Positions 1 to 10,372 of a stretch of 64,000 bases of DNA are shown here, piece by piece. Source of the DNA: Labrys monachus (GTDB lineage: Bacteria; Pseudomonadota; Alphaproteobacteria; Rhizobiales; Labraceae); contig NZ_JAUSVK010000001.1 in the NCBI RefSeq assembly GCF_030814655.1, positions 1,507,501 to 1,571,500 on the forward strand, given 5' to 3'. Below the pieces are notes generated by a model. The model was given only the letters and a program-made list of their open reading frames with translations, was not told the origin of the DNA and did not search any database. The position numbers and the translations under genes were made by a program. Position 1 is the first letter of the stretch; every line of letters begins with the position of its first letter.

Positions 1-513
1 GTTGCGCAGGCCCTTCTTGTCGCCCTCGAGCAAAGCGTGATGCGCCCAGGTCACGGTGGTGCCGGAAGTGAGCAGGATCAGCGTGTTGAGCAGCGGCAGG
101 TGCCAGGGATCCAGCGTCTCGATGCCCTTGGGCGGCCACACGCCGCCGGTCAGCGTCGTGCGGGCGAATTCGATCGGCTCGCCGGGAAAGAGCGCAACGT
201 CGAAATAGGCCCAGAACCAGGCGACGAAGAACATCACCTCGGAGGCGATGAACAGCATCATGCCGTAGCGGTGATGGAGCTGCACCACCGGGGTGTGATC
301 GCCCTCGGCGGCTTCCTTGATCACGTCCCACCACCACATCAGCATGGTGTAGAGCACGCCGATGAGGCCGATGCCGAACACCAGCGGCCCCGGCGTGTAG
401 TGGTGCATCCAGGTGATCAGGCCGATGGCGAGGACGAAGGCCGACATCGCGCCGACCAGCGGCCAGGGGCTCGGATTGACGAGGTGGTAATCATGGTTCT
501 TGGCGTGAGCCAT
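1..513 (-). CDS. ctaE: Cytochrome c oxidase subunit III, C-terminus off the window
   Basis: This is subunit III of the aa3-type cytochrome c oxidase, an inner-membrane protein that supports proton uptake and stability of the catalytic core. The 171 codons present begin MAHAKNHDYHLVNPSPWPL, the classic alphaproteobacterial COX3 opening, and contain the family segment with WWWDVIKEA followed by the region HHRYGMMLFIASEVMFF, which includes the conserved membrane glutamate. A full subunit III is about 260-290 residues, so roughly the last third lies beyond base 1. The gene closes the visible ctaC-ctaD-ctaB-coxF-ctaG-ctaE order, starting 30 bases after ctaG. Identification is firm. Confidence 0.96.
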   Translation of the reverse strand, partial: MAHAKNHDYHLVNPSPWPLVGAMSAFVLAIGLITWMHHYTPGPLVFGIGLIGVLYTMLMWWWDVIKEAAEGDHTPVVQLHHRYGMMLFIASEVMFFVAWFWAYFDVALFPGEPIEFARTTLTGGVWPPKGIETLDPWHLPLLNTLILLTSGTTVTWAHHALLEGDKKGLRN

Positions 514-543
514 GGCTTTCTCCAGATGCCGGTCGCCCGGGTG

Positions 544-1149
544 TCACAACTGCGGTTTGGTATTGGACGACGTCGCCTCCGCGATCGGTGTCGCGGACGG
601 CTTCGCCGGATAATAGGTATAGGAGAGGGTGATCGTCTTCACGCCGTGAAGGTCGCGATCCTCGTCGATGGCCGGATCCACGAAGAACACCACCGGCAAT
701 TCCTGGCTCTCGCCCGGCCCCAGGGTCTGGCTCGAGAAGCAGAAGCATTGGATCTTGGAGAAGAAGGCGCCCGTCTCCAGCGGCGTGACGTTGTAGGACG
801 CCGTGGCGTGGGTGGCCTGCGAGGACAGGTTGGTGATCCGGTAATAGACCGTCTTGACCTCGCCCGCCCGGACTTGGACGCTCCGCGTCTCCGGCTCGAA
901 TTTCCACGGCAGGGCCGCGTTGATGTTCGAATCGAAACGGACCTCGAAGCTGCGATCGATGGTGCGGCCCGGCGCCTGCGCGGCGACGCGCGTCGTCCCG
1001 CCATAGCCGGTAACCCTGCAGAACAGGCTGTAGAGCGGCACGGCGGCATAGGCTGCGCCGAGCATCGATCCCACGAAGGCGACGCAGCAGACCGCAACCA
1101 GCCGGTTGCTGGTCCTCGTCTTCTTCCGGTCGGGATCACCTGCGGTCAT
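544..1149 (-). CDS. ctaG: Cytochrome c oxidase assembly protein CtaG (Cox11 family)
   Basis: CtaG/Cox11 is a membrane-anchored periplasmic copper chaperone that delivers copper to the CuB site of subunit I. The 201-residue protein has a short cytosolic N-terminus, one membrane segment at about residues 17-38, and a periplasmic domain carrying the diagnostic CFCF copper motif within KIQCFCFSSQTL near residue 135. A third conserved cysteine lies just after the membrane segment (SLFCRVTGYGG). Length and motifs match the family. It lies one base downstream of the coxF stop, between coxF and ctaE, the usual place in Rhizobiales. Confidence 0.97.
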   Translation of the reverse strand: MTAGDPDRKKTRTSNRLVAVCCVAFVGSMLGAAYAAVPLYSLFCRVTGYGGTTRVAAQAPGRTIDRSFEVRFDSNINAALPWKFEPETRSVQVRAGEVKTVYYRITNLSSQATHATASYNVTPLETGAFFSKIQCFCFSSQTLGPGESQELPVVFFVDPAIDEDRDLHGVKTITLSYTYYPAKPSATPIAEATSSNTKPQL

Positions 1150-1150
1150 G

Positions 1151-1399
1151 TCAGAAGCCCTGGCTGCCGATGCCCGGCCCCTTGACGAAGCTCACGGCGT
1201 AGACCAGCAGAACGAAGGCGATCAGCGCTGTCGCGAGCGCGATGCTGCGCCAGTGCAGCTTGCGAGCCTCGTCCGGGCGCAGCCGGCCGATCCAGGAATC
1301 CCGCGGGGGGCGCTGATAGGCGAGGGGCCGGAAGGCGATGATCAGGATCAGCACGAGGACGAGCGGCCCGACCAGCCAGATATGATTGGTGATGCTCAT
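1151..1399 (-). CDS. CoxF-like small membrane protein of the oxidase operon
   Basis: This 82-residue protein starts [15 protein letters not shown] and has two hydrophobic helices (about residues 7-25 and 52-70) joined by a basic, proline-containing loop. Its ATG overlaps the ctaB stop in an ATGA arrangement, so the two are probably translationally coupled. A small two-helix protein in this position between ctaB and ctaG is annotated as CoxF in many Rhizobiales and is presumed to help oxidase assembly. The name rests on position and topology; no catalytic motif is visible, and its biochemical role is not known to me. Confidence 0.85.
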   Translation of the reverse strand: MSITNHIWLVGPLVLVLILIIAFRPLAYQRPPRDSWIGRLRPDEARKLHWRSIALATALIAFVLLVYAVSFVKGPGIGSQGF

Positions 1400-2328
1400 G
1401 CGATCGCCCTCATGACGAGGGTCTCGCCGAGCAGGCAGGCGAACAGCGCGAAGAGATAGAGGATGGAATAGCCGAACATGCGGCGGGCGGGAGCCATGTC
1501 GTCCGGCCTGCGCCAGATATCCACCGCGAGCCACAGCATGCCGAGTCCGCCGGCGGCCGACACGATGCCATAGGCAAGAGGGGCGAAACCCAGAAACCAG
1601 GGCAGCATGCCGATCGGGGCGAGGGCGACGGTGTAGAGCAGGATCTGCTTGCGGGTCTCGCCCGCACCGGCGACGACGGGCAGCATCGGCACGCCCGCCT
1701 TCTCGTAGTCGCCCGACTTGAACAAGGCGAGCGCCCAGAAATGGGGCGGGGTCCACATGAAGATGATGGCGAACAGCACCAGGCTCTCGAGCGTCACCGT
1801 GCCGGTGACGGCCGCATAGGCCACCACCGGGGGCAGGGCGCCGGCGGCGCCGCCGATCACGATGTTCTGCGCCGTCCAGCGCTTCAGCCACATCGTGTAG
1901 ACGACGACGTAGAAGAAGATGGTGAAGGCCAGGAGGGCTGCGGCCAGCAGATTGGTGAAGATGCCGAGGATCATCACCGAGGCGCAGGACAGGAACACCC
2001 CGAAGGCCAGGGCCTCGCCGGCGGCGACCCGCCCGGCCGGAACCGGCCGGTTGCGCGTCCGGCTCATCACCGCGTCGATATCGGCGTCGTACCACATGTT
2101 CAGGGCGCCCGAGGCGCCGGCGCCGACCGCGATGGCGATCAGGGCGGCGAGCGCCACGATCGGATGGATATGCCCGGGCGCGACCACCATGCCGGTCAAG
2201 GCGGTGAACACCACGAGCGACATCACCCGCGGCTTGAGCAGCGCCAGATAGTCCCCGACCGAGGCGATGCTGATCAGGGAGTCGGCATCGTCAGCCTGGC
2301 CTTTGATGGGCACGCCGATATCGGTCAC
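1396..2328 (-). CDS. ctaB: Protohaem IX farnesyltransferase (haem O synthase)
   Basis: The enzyme transfers farnesyl diphosphate to haem B to make haem O, precursor of the haem A in aa3 oxidase. It is a polytopic UbiA-superfamily membrane protein of 310 residues. The first aspartate-rich motif is [15 protein letters not shown], with the family signature [10 protein letters not shown] right after it, and the second region contains the conserved [15 protein letters not shown] chose the GTG at 2328 because an AAGGA ribosome-binding site lies seven bases upstream and no ATG fits. The stop overlaps the coxF start. The open frame continues upstream toward ctaD, but that part is not coding. Confidence 0.96.
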   Translation of the reverse strand: MTDIGVPIKGQADDADSLISIASVGDYLALLKPRVMSLVVFTALTGMVVAPGHIHPIVALAALIAIAVGAGASGALNMWYDADIDAVMSRTRNRPVPAGRVAAGEALAFGVFLSCASVMILGIFTNLLAAALLAFTIFFYVVVYTMWLKRWTAQNIVIGGAAGALPPVVAYAAVTGTVTLESLVLFAIIFMWTPPHFWALALFKSGDYEKAGVPMLPVVAGAGETRKQILLYTVALAPIGMLPWFLGFAPLAYGIVSAAGGLGMLWLAVDIWRRPDDMAPARRMFGYSILYLFALFACLLGETLVMRAIA

Positions 2329-2393
2329 ATAAAATTCCTTCGTTGAGGCGCCGGCGAGCCGGCTGGTCGGCCGATCCGCCCTTGCCGGGCATC

Positions 2394-2438
2394 GTTTCCT
2401 GCTCGAATGCTGCGCTCGGCAGCATTCGAGCAGGAAAC
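2394..2438. repeat. Perfect 20-bp inverted repeat with 5-nt loop between ctaD and ctaB
   Basis: Bases 2394-2413 are the exact reverse complement of 2419-2438, with a 5-base loop at 2414-2418. It sits in the 185-bp gap between the ctaD stop and the ctaB start. The stem is long and mixed in composition, and no T-run follows it on the minus strand, so it is not a textbook intrinsic terminator. It may be a stabilising or processing hairpin that separates expression of the structural gene from the haem-synthesis gene, or a copy of a dispersed palindromic element. Only the symmetry itself is seen directly. Confidence 0.85.
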
Positions 2439-2513
2439 CTTCGCGCCGTCCGTCTGGAGGCGCAAGGGCGGCCGTGGATGCGGCCGCCCCCGAATTCGCG
2501 ATGTTCGAGGCGC

Positions 2514-4178
<1,665 letters not shown>

Positions 4179-5048
4179 TTACTTTATTATAGCAGCCGCC
4201 GAAGCGACCTCGTTCGAATTCGTACCGTTCATGGCGGCTTTCTTGCCGGCCACCCACTTCTGGAAATCGTCGTTGCTGACCACATGCACCGCGATCGGCA
4301 TGAAGGCGTGGTCGTGGCCGCAGAGCTGGGAGCACTGGCCGTAATACCAGCCCTCGCGCGTCGCCTGGAACCAGGTCTCGTTCAGGCGGCCGGGAATGGC
4401 GTCGATCTTGATGCCGAAAGAAGGCACGGCGAAGGCGTGGACGACATCGGCACCCGTGACCTGCACGCGCACGATCTTGTTGACGGGCACGACGACCTCG
4501 TTGTCGACCGCCAGCAGCCAGGGCTGGCCGTCGGCCTTCACCTTGTCCTCGTCGCGGCGCATCACCGAGGTGAAGGTGAAGTCGCCATTGTCGGGATATT
4601 CATAGTCCCAGCTCCACTGGCTCGCCGTCGCCTTGATGGTGAGGTCGGGGGTCGGGATGGTCTGCTCGAGGAACAGCAGCCGGAAGGAGGGAATGGCGAT
4701 CGCCACCAGGATGAGGATGGGGATGACGGTCCAGGCGATCTCGATGCCGGTATGGTGGGTCACCTTCGACGGGATCGGATTGGCCTTCTTGTTGAAGCGG
4801 AAGATCACGTAGAGCAGCAGCACCATCACGAACAGCGTGATGGGCACGATGAACCACATGACGTAGCTGTGGAACCAGACGATATATTCCATCACCGGCG
4901 TGGCAGCGCCCTGCAGCCCCATCTGCCATGGTGCAGGCTCGCCCACGCCCGGCGTGGGGCTGTCCGCGAACGCTGTACCCATCGTCAGGGCCCACAGCGC
5001 GGATGACAGCATCATCCCGCCGATCTTCTTCCTTGCCTGGAAAGCCAT
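4179..5048 (-). CDS. ctaC: Cytochrome c oxidase subunit II
   Basis: Subunit II accepts electrons from cytochrome c through its CuA centre and passes them to haem a. The start at 5048 is preferred because GGAGAG precedes it at good spacing; a longer frame to 5111 lacks a comparable site. The 289-residue product has a signal peptide (cleavage near AFADSPTP), two membrane helices at about 55-75 and 95-120, and a C-terminal cupredoxin domain with ASQWSWDYEYPD. The CuA ligands are in VVHAFAVPSFG and QCSQLCGHDHAFMP. The bridging position that is glutamate in CSELCG is glutamine here. It is the first gene of the oxidase operon. Confidence 0.98.
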   Translation of the reverse strand: MAFQARKKIGGMMLSSALWALTMGTAFADSPTPGVGEPAPWQMGLQGAATPVMEYIVWFHSYVMWFIVPITLFVMVLLLYVIFRFNKKANPIPSKVTHHTGIEIAWTVIPILILVAIAIPSFRLLFLEQTIPTPDLTIKATASQWSWDYEYPDNGDFTFTSVMRRDEDKVKADGQPWLLAVDNEVVVPVNKIVRVQVTGADVVHAFAVPSFGIKIDAIPGRLNETWFQATREGWYYGQCSQLCGHDHAFMPIAVHVVSNDDFQKWVAGKKAAMNGTNSNEVASAAAIIK

Positions 5049-5373
5049 CCGCCTTCTCTCCAATTCCCGCCGGTCGCCCATGGCAACGGTACCGGCCTTC
5101 AGAGCGACCACCGCTCAGCGCTTGGGGCGCAGATTTCACGGATTGGAACGCTTGTAAAGCACACGGCCACTCAAAAACCATAATCCTCGACGCATCGCAA
5201 TGGCACAGGGTCCCCGGTTTGTGCGGCAATTGGGCGCGAAAGCGGTCGAGGTCGTCCGAGGGCTTGCCTACCCACCGCCGGCGCGGCAAACTTGACAGGC
5301 TGGACCTGTCTGTTACCCGTCCCGGCACAGATCAAAACAGGGGCTTTTGGCCCCGATTCGGCGAGGATACGAC
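5049..5373. other. Divergent upstream region between ctaC and the IalB-like gene
   Basis: This 325-bp stretch contains no convincing gene. It must carry the promoter of the cytochrome oxidase operon on the minus strand and that of the IalB-like gene on the plus strand. I do not see a clear sigma-70 hexamer pair or a strong palindrome. A GAGGA ribosome-binding site at 5363-5367 serves the plus-strand gene. Confidence 0.6.
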
Positions 5374-5928
5374 TTGCTGGCATATTGGCTGAAGAATGGC
5401 ATACCGGCTCTCCTGCTGCGGCGTCCGGTCGGTCTGACGCTCGTTCTCGGGCTCGTTCTCGCCCTCGGCGGAACGGCGGCGCAGGCGCAGACGGATGCCC
5501 TCGGCACCCTTCGCTCCACCCATGACAATTGGCAGGTGCGCTGCGATACCCCGCCGGGAGCCCAGCAGGAACAATGCGCCCTGGTCCAGGCCGTCACCGC
5601 GTCCGACAGGCCCAACGTCGCGCTCTCGGTGCTCGTCCTCAAGACCGCGGACCAGAAGAGCCGGCTCCTGCGCGTGCTGGCGCCGCTCGGGGTCCTGCTT
5701 CCCTCCGGCCTCGGCCTCAAGATCGACGGCAGGGACGTCGGCCGCGCCGGCTTCGTACGCTGTATCGCCACCGGCTGCATGGCCGACGTGGTGCTCGACG
5801 ACGGGCTGATCGGGCAGCTTCGCACCGGCAAGGAAGCGACCTTCATCATCTTCCAGACCCCGGAGGAGGGCATCGGCATCCCGCTCACCCTGAAGGGTTT
5901 CGGCGAGGGATTCGACGAGCTGAAGTAG
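5374..5928 (+). CDS. Invasion-associated locus B (IalB) family protein
   Basis: IalB-family proteins are small periplasmic or surface proteins common in Rhizobiales; the name comes from a Bartonella invasion factor, but the molecular role in environmental relatives is unknown. The product has a signal peptide (hydrophobic segment GLTLVLGLVLALGGTAAQAQ) and then a compact domain opening with NWQVRC, with paired cysteines in VRCDTPPGAQQEQCALVQ and FVRCIATGCMADVV, the usual IalB pattern. I selected the TTG at 5374 because GAGGA lies six bases upstream; another in-frame TTG at 5347 has no such site and no ATG is available. It is divergent from ctaC. Confidence 0.85.
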   Translation: MLAYWLKNGIPALLLRRPVGLTLVLGLVLALGGTAAQAQTDALGTLRSTHDNWQVRCDTPPGAQQEQCALVQAVTASDRPNVALSVLVLKTADQKSRLLRVLAPLGVLLPSGLGLKIDGRDVGRAGFVRCIATGCMADVVLDDGLIGQLRTGKEATFIIFQTPEEGIGIPLTLKGFGEGFDELK

Positions 5929-5949
5929 ACGCCTTCCGGCGGGGCCCGC

Positions 5950-7596
5950 TCAGGCCGCGGCTCTCGCCCGATCCAGAATGGGCTGCAGCGCCAGGCCGTG
6001 CGGGAGCGCGCCGTAGCAGCCCCGCATGCCGCCCCCGAGCCGGGCGGCGGCGAAGGCTTCCGCCACCGCCGGCGGCCCGTGGCGGAGCAGGAGCGAGGCC
6101 TGCAGCCCCAGCGCCATGTCCTCGACCAGGCGGCGGGCCAGCGGCTCGGCCGCCGCCGGATCGCCCAGGCCGCCTTCGACCTCGGCCAGGAACCGGTCAT
6201 AGACGGGATCGAGGCCGCGTGCGGCTTCGAGCTCGCTGCGGAGAGCCTCGGCAGCCGCCGGCTCCCGCCCGAGGGCCCGCAGGACGTCGAGCGCGTTGAC
6301 GTTGCCGGCGCCCTCCCAGATCGCGTTGACGGGTGCTTCCCTGTAGAACCGCGCCAGCGGCCCTTCCTCGACATAGCCGTTGCCGCCGAGGCATTCGAGC
6401 GCCTCGCAGACATGGCCGGGCAGGCGCTTGGTGATCCAGAACTTGGCGATCGCCGCGCCGATCCTGGCAAAGGCGGCCTCGGCCGGATCGCCGCCGTCGA
6501 AGGCGCGCGCGACGCGCATGACCAGGACCAGCGCGGCCTCCGCCTCGACGACGAGGTCGGCCAGCACGGGCCGCATCAGCGGCTGGTCGATCAGGAGGCG
6601 GCCGAAGGCGCGGCGGTGGGCGGCATGGTGGACGGCCTGCACGGCGGCCTGGCGCATCATGCCGGCGCAGACGAGGGCGGCATCGAGCCGGGTCTGGTTG
6701 ACCATGGCCATGATGGTGGCGATGCCGCGCCCCTCGCCGCCGATGCGCCAGGCGAAGGCGCCGGCATATTCGATCTCGGCGGAGGCGTTGGAGCGGTTGC
6801 CGAGCTTGTCCTTGAGGCGCTGGATGAAGATGGCGTTGCGGCTGCCGTCGGGCCGCCAGCGCGGGGCGAAGAAGCAGGTCAGCCCGGCTTCCGCCTGGGC
6901 GAGGGTGAGGAAGGCGTCCGACATCGGGGCGGAGCAGAACCATTTATGGCCGGTCAGTTCGAAGCCGTCGCCGCCGATGGGAGCCGCGGCGGTCGTGTTG
7001 GCTCGGACGTCGGAACCGCCCTGCTTTTCCGTCATCGCCATGCCGATGGTGGCCGCGCATTTCCCTTCCACGGGGATGCAGGCCGAATCATAGGCGTTGG
7101 CGAGGATGCGCGACGCCCATGCGGCGTAGACGTCGCTGTTCTGCCGCAAGGCGGCGAGGCTGGCGCCGGTCATCGTGATCGGGCAGCAGACGCCGGGCTC
7201 GACCTGCGTCAGCATATATTCGAGCGCCGCATGCGCGACATGGCCGCCGCCGCGCCGGATCCACGGCAGGGAATGGATGCCGGCCTCGAGCCCCAGCGCC
7301 ATCAGCGCGTGGTAGGCGGGATGATATTCGACGAGGTCGATGCGCTGGCCGTAGCGGTCGAAGCCATGGAGCCGCGGCGGGTGGCGGTCGGCCTCTTCGC
7401 CGTGCGCGAGCGAGGCCTGCGTGCCGAGGGCGGCGCCGAAGCGGCGGGCCTCCTGCGAAGCCCAGCCCGCGCCCTCGCGCGTCAGCGCCTCCCGCAGGCC
7501 CGGATCGGTATCGAAGAGATTATAGTCGACAAGGGGCGGCGGCTGGTTGGTGACGCGATGGGTGGGCAGGTCCGCGATGGGGCGATGCGCGATCAT
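5950..7596 (-). CDS. aidB: AidB-type acyl-CoA dehydrogenase
   Basis: AidB is an acyl-CoA-dehydrogenase-fold flavoprotein linked to the adaptive response to alkylating agents in E. coli. The 548 residues are close to E. coli AidB (about 541), and long stretches match what I recall of it: the N-terminal HRVTNQPPPLVDYNLF, GMAMTEKQGGSDVRANTT, GHKWFCSAPMSDAFLTLAQ, LKDKLGNRSNASAEIEYAGA and the C-terminal PVNAIWEGAGNVNALDVLR. The start ATG at 7596 gives the expected N-terminus. No ada or alkB neighbour is visible, so alkylation inducibility cannot be judged here. It is divergent from the MATE gene and convergent with the IalB-like gene. Confidence 0.92.
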   Translation of the reverse strand: MIAHRPIADLPTHRVTNQPPPLVDYNLFDTDPGLREALTREGAGWASQEARRFGAALGTQASLAHGEEADRHPPRLHGFDRYGQRIDLVEYHPAYHALMALGLEAGIHSLPWIRRGGGHVAHAALEYMLTQVEPGVCCPITMTGASLAALRQNSDVYAAWASRILANAYDSACIPVEGKCAATIGMAMTEKQGGSDVRANTTAAAPIGGDGFELTGHKWFCSAPMSDAFLTLAQAEAGLTCFFAPRWRPDGSRNAIFIQRLKDKLGNRSNASAEIEYAGAFAWRIGGEGRGIATIMAMVNQTRLDAALVCAGMMRQAAVQAVHHAAHRRAFGRLLIDQPLMRPVLADLVVEAEAALVLVMRVARAFDGGDPAEAAFARIGAAIAKFWITKRLPGHVCEALECLGGNGYVEEGPLARFYREAPVNAIWEGAGNVNALDVLRALGREPAAAEALRSELEAARGLDPVYDRFLAEVEGGLGDPAAAEPLARRLVEDMALGLQASLLLRHGPPAVAEAFAAARLGGGMRGCYGALPHGLALQPILDRARAAA

Positions 7597-7761
7597 GGCT
7601 GGCCTCCCGGTTTCCGTCCAAGGACGACGGGCCGAGAGTATCCCGAGGCGGGCAGGGGTGCGAGCGGGGAGTTTCCCTGCCGCCGATTTCGGCCTATACC
7701 CGCGCCGACTCCTGCACGCCGCTGCGCCACGCCTCGCTCCGGCCCGCGAACTGGACATAGA

Positions 7762-9192
7762 ATGGATCACCCCCAAGCCGACGAGGAGGCCGAGGCCATC
7801 CGAGCCGCGCCTCGGCCTCCCGTGCCCCAGGCGCAAGCCAAGTTCGTCACCGGCTCGACCATGCGCCATGTCGTGGTGATGACCTCGACGGGATCGATCG
7901 GCCTGATGGCGGTGTTCGCCGTCGACCTCATCAATCTCTGGTATATTTCGCATCTCGGCGACACTGTCGCGACGGCGGCGGTCGGCTATGCCTCGACCAT
8001 CCTGTTCATGACGACCTCGGTGTGCATCGGCATCATGATCTCGGCGGGCGCCTTGTGCTCGCGGGCGCTCGGCGGACGCAACCGGCCGCTGGCGCGGCGG
8101 TTCGCGGCCTCGACCATGGTGTGGATGCTGGTGGTGACGACCGGCGTCGCCCTGTGCAGCTTCCCCTTCATCCGGCCGATCCTCGCGGGGTTGGGCGCCA
8201 CCGGGCGCACGCTCGATCTCGCCACCATCTATCTGCAGATCACGACGCCCACCGTCATCCTCATCGGCATCGGTGTCGGGTTTTCCGGCGTGCTGCGGGC
8301 CGTCGGCGATGCGCGCCGGGCGATGTATGTCACCCTGTCCGGCGCGATCGTGGCGGCGATCCTCGATCCGGTGTTCATCCTGTGGCTCGGCCTCGGGGTC
8401 GAGGGCGCGGCCTGCGTCGTGGTGTTCTCGCGCGCCGCCCTGGCCCTGCTCGGCTGGTATGGCGCGGTGCGGGTGCATGGACTCGTCGCCCGCCTCTCCA
8501 TCCGCGACGCCCTCGCCGACTTCATACCGATCATCGGCATTGCCGGGCCGGCGGTGCTGGCCAATCTCGCCACCCCCGTCGCCAACAGCTACATGACCGC
8601 CGTGCTCGCCCCGTTCGGGGACGGCGCGGTCGCCGGCAATGCGGTGACGGGCCGCCTCGTCGCCTTCTGCTTCGGCGGCATCTTCTCCCTCTCGGGCGTG
8701 GTCGGGCCGATCTTCGGGCAGAACTACGGCGCCGGGCGGCTGGACCGGGTCCGGCGCACGCTCACCGACGCCTTCATCTTCACCACGATCTACGCGCTGG
8801 TGATGTGGGCGGTGCTGGCCGCCGGGCATCACGGCGTGGTGCGGCTCTTCAACATCGTCGATCCCGAGGCGGCCCGCCTTATCGAGTTCTTCTGCCTGTT
8901 CGTGGCGGGATCCTGGATCTTCCATGGCCTGCTCTTCGTCGCGAACGCCTCGTTCAACAATCTCGGCTTTCCCATCGCCTCGACGATCTTCAACTGGGGC
9001 AAGACGACGCTGGGCACCATTCCCTTCGCCCTGGCGGGGGCTACGCTCTGGGGCGCGGAGGGCGCCCTGGCGGGGCAGGGGCTCGGAGCCGTCCTGTTCG
9101 GCGTTATTGGTGTATGGTGGGCCTATCGGTCGTTGCGCCGGCTGAAGGGGCCGAAAGTCGGGCCCGCCCCGGCGCGGGCGGCGTCGGACTGA
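7762..9192 (+). CDS. MATE-family efflux transporter
   Basis: MATE proteins export cationic drugs or metabolites using a sodium or proton gradient. The 476-residue product has about twelve hydrophobic segments in two similar halves. The start of the first repeat (KFVTGSTMRHVVVMTSTGSI) is typical of a MATE subgroup frequent in Rhizobiales, and the second half begins with a matching GIAGPAVLANLATPV. The ATG at 7762 is the first plausible start; its ribosome-binding site is weak. Substrate cannot be inferred. It is divergent from aidB and followed after 19 bases by the DUF937-like gene. Confidence 0.9.
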   Translation: MDHPQADEEAEAIRAAPRPPVPQAQAKFVTGSTMRHVVVMTSTGSIGLMAVFAVDLINLWYISHLGDTVATAAVGYASTILFMTTSVCIGIMISAGALCSRALGGRNRPLARRFAASTMVWMLVVTTGVALCSFPFIRPILAGLGATGRTLDLATIYLQITTPTVILIGIGVGFSGVLRAVGDARRAMYVTLSGAIVAAILDPVFILWLGLGVEGAACVVVFSRAALALLGWYGAVRVHGLVARLSIRDALADFIPIIGIAGPAVLANLATPVANSYMTAVLAPFGDGAVAGNAVTGRLVAFCFGGIFSLSGVVGPIFGQNYGAGRLDRVRRTLTDAFIFTTIYALVMWAVLAAGHHGVVRLFNIVDPEAARLIEFFCLFVAGSWIFHGLLFVANASFNNLGFPIASTIFNWGKTTLGTIPFALAGATLWGAEGALAGQGLGAVLFGVIGVWWAYRSLRRLKGPKVGPAPARAASD

Positions 9193-9211
9193 CAGGAGAG
9201 GGGACGCGGCC

Positions 9212-9910
9212 ATGGACAACCTGTTCGACCTTCTGCGCACAGCGCAGAACGGACATGCGATCGACAATCTGGCCCGCCAGTTCGAACTCAGCCGGCAGCA
9301 GGCCCAGGCTGCGGTCGAAGCGCTGCTGCCCGCCTTCTCGCTCGGGCTCAAGCGGCAGGTGGAGAGCGCCAGGGTCGAGGCGCCGCCGCCCACCTTCTTC
9401 GGCCTCGCCGGACTGCCGCAGATCGACGCCTTCCAGAACGCCGCGCTCGCCTTCACCCAGCAGGCGACCCAGCAGGGCAATGCGGTGCTCGGAGCGTTGT
9501 TCGGATCGAGCGACAGGGCGAGGGATCTCGCCCGGCAGGCCGCGATGCAGAGCGGCGTCGCCGCGCCGGTGCTGACGGCAATGCTTCCCGCGCTCGCTTC
9601 CATCCTGGTGAGCGGTCTCGCCCATATGGCGCTGCCCCACGCCGTCGGCGGCTTCGGACCGGGACCGGCCGCCAACCCGGCGGGCGACATGTTCCTCGGC
9701 ATGATGCGGGCCTTCCAGCCGCCGCCACCGCCCGCGCCGGAGCAGAGCCTCATGGCGTCGCTCTGGGCGCCCTTCCTCGGCCCGCCGCCGCCCGAACCCC
9801 CGCGGCAGGCGGACCTTTTCGCGAACATGCTGGAGGCCGGCACCCAGATTCAGAAGGCGCAGGGCGATGCGATGCGATCGCTGCTGGAAAGCTGGTTCGG
9901 CAGGACGTGA
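9212..9910 (+). CDS. DUF937-like hypothetical protein
   Basis: The 232-residue protein begins MDNLFDLLRTAQNGHAIDNL and continues with QFELSRQQAQAAVEALLPAF, which resembles the helical DUF937 repeat (YidB-like). The middle has alanine-rich helices and the C-terminal third is rich in proline (PPPPPAPEQS and PPPPPEPPRQ). It lacks a signal peptide. GGAGAGGGG directly upstream is a strong ribosome-binding site. It follows the MATE gene closely and is probably co-transcribed, ending just before a GC-rich hairpin. Function is unknown. Confidence 0.8.
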   Translation: MDNLFDLLRTAQNGHAIDNLARQFELSRQQAQAAVEALLPAFSLGLKRQVESARVEAPPPTFFGLAGLPQIDAFQNAALAFTQQATQQGNAVLGALFGSSDRARDLARQAAMQSGVAAPVLTAMLPALASILVSGLAHMALPHAVGGFGPGPAANPAGDMFLGMMRAFQPPPPPAPEQSLMASLWAPFLGPPPPEPPRQADLFANMLEAGTQIQKAQGDAMRSLLESWFGRT

Positions 9911-9913
9911 AAA

Positions 9914-9939
9914 GACCCGCTTCGCTTCCGAAGCGGGTC
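9914..9939 (+). terminator. GC-rich hairpin after the DUF937-like gene
   Basis: Bases 9914-9924 pair perfectly with 9929-9939 (11 bp, GACCCGCTTCG in the left arm) across a 4-base CTTC loop, three bases after the stop codon. The position fits a transcript end for the MATE/DUF937 unit. No T-run follows, so efficiency as an intrinsic terminator is uncertain. Confidence 0.7.
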
Positions 9940-10009
9940 GAGGTGCGGAAGCCGCGCTTCCGAGGCGTTCCACCGCAGGGGCAGCGGCAGGAACAGCGGA
10001 GGGCCGGCG

Positions 10010-10318
10010 TCAGGGACGCAGGCCGATGAGATTGTCGCGATGCGCCGCCTTGAGGGCGAGGCGGCGTTCGGACACCGAGCAGACGAGCCGGTGCGAGGGA
10101 TCGCGCCACAGCGGCTCGGCCAGGGCGCCGTCTATATCCATCGGGGTGAGGCCGAGATCGCGCAGCATCGCCGCGTCCGCCCCGGCCAATTGACCGAGTT
10201 CCCTGCGATGGCGGAGCGCGACGCCGATGGCGTTAATCTTGGCGGCGACAGCGCGCAGCGTTCCGACGAAGCTCGAAACAAGGGTGCGGGACGGGCTGTT
10301 GACAACAAAGACTGACAT
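10010..10318 (-). CDS. DUF1127 family small protein
   Basis: The 102-residue product starts MSVFVVNSPSRTLVSSF at 10318, preceded by GGAGAGAG; a longer frame to 10357 has no comparable site. The C-terminal half carries the DUF1127 pattern, with RRELGQLAGADAAMLRDLGL followed by a short acidic tail containing PLWRDPSHRL. DUF1127 proteins are small arginine-containing proteins abundant in alphaproteobacteria; some are implicated in RNA turnover or phosphate physiology, but no role can be assigned here. It is divergent from a LysR regulator across an AT-rich region with palindromes, suggesting it may be that regulator's target. Confidence 0.85.
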   Translation of the reverse strand: MSVFVVNSPSRTLVSSFVGTLRAVAAKINAIGVALRHRRELGQLAGADAAMLRDLGLTPMDIDGALAEPLWRDPSHRLVCSVSERRLALKAAHRDNLIGLRP

Positions 10319-10372
10319 GGCTCTCTCCATCGGGCCGGTGGTGACGAATGCCTTCACTCATCACCAAAAGTG

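Noticed and set aside
7597-9843. The continuation of the aidB reading frame far upstream, opposite the MATE and DUF937-like genes.
   Set aside because: Only the part from 7596 downward encodes the AidB protein. The rest is low-complexity antisense sequence over clear plus-strand genes.
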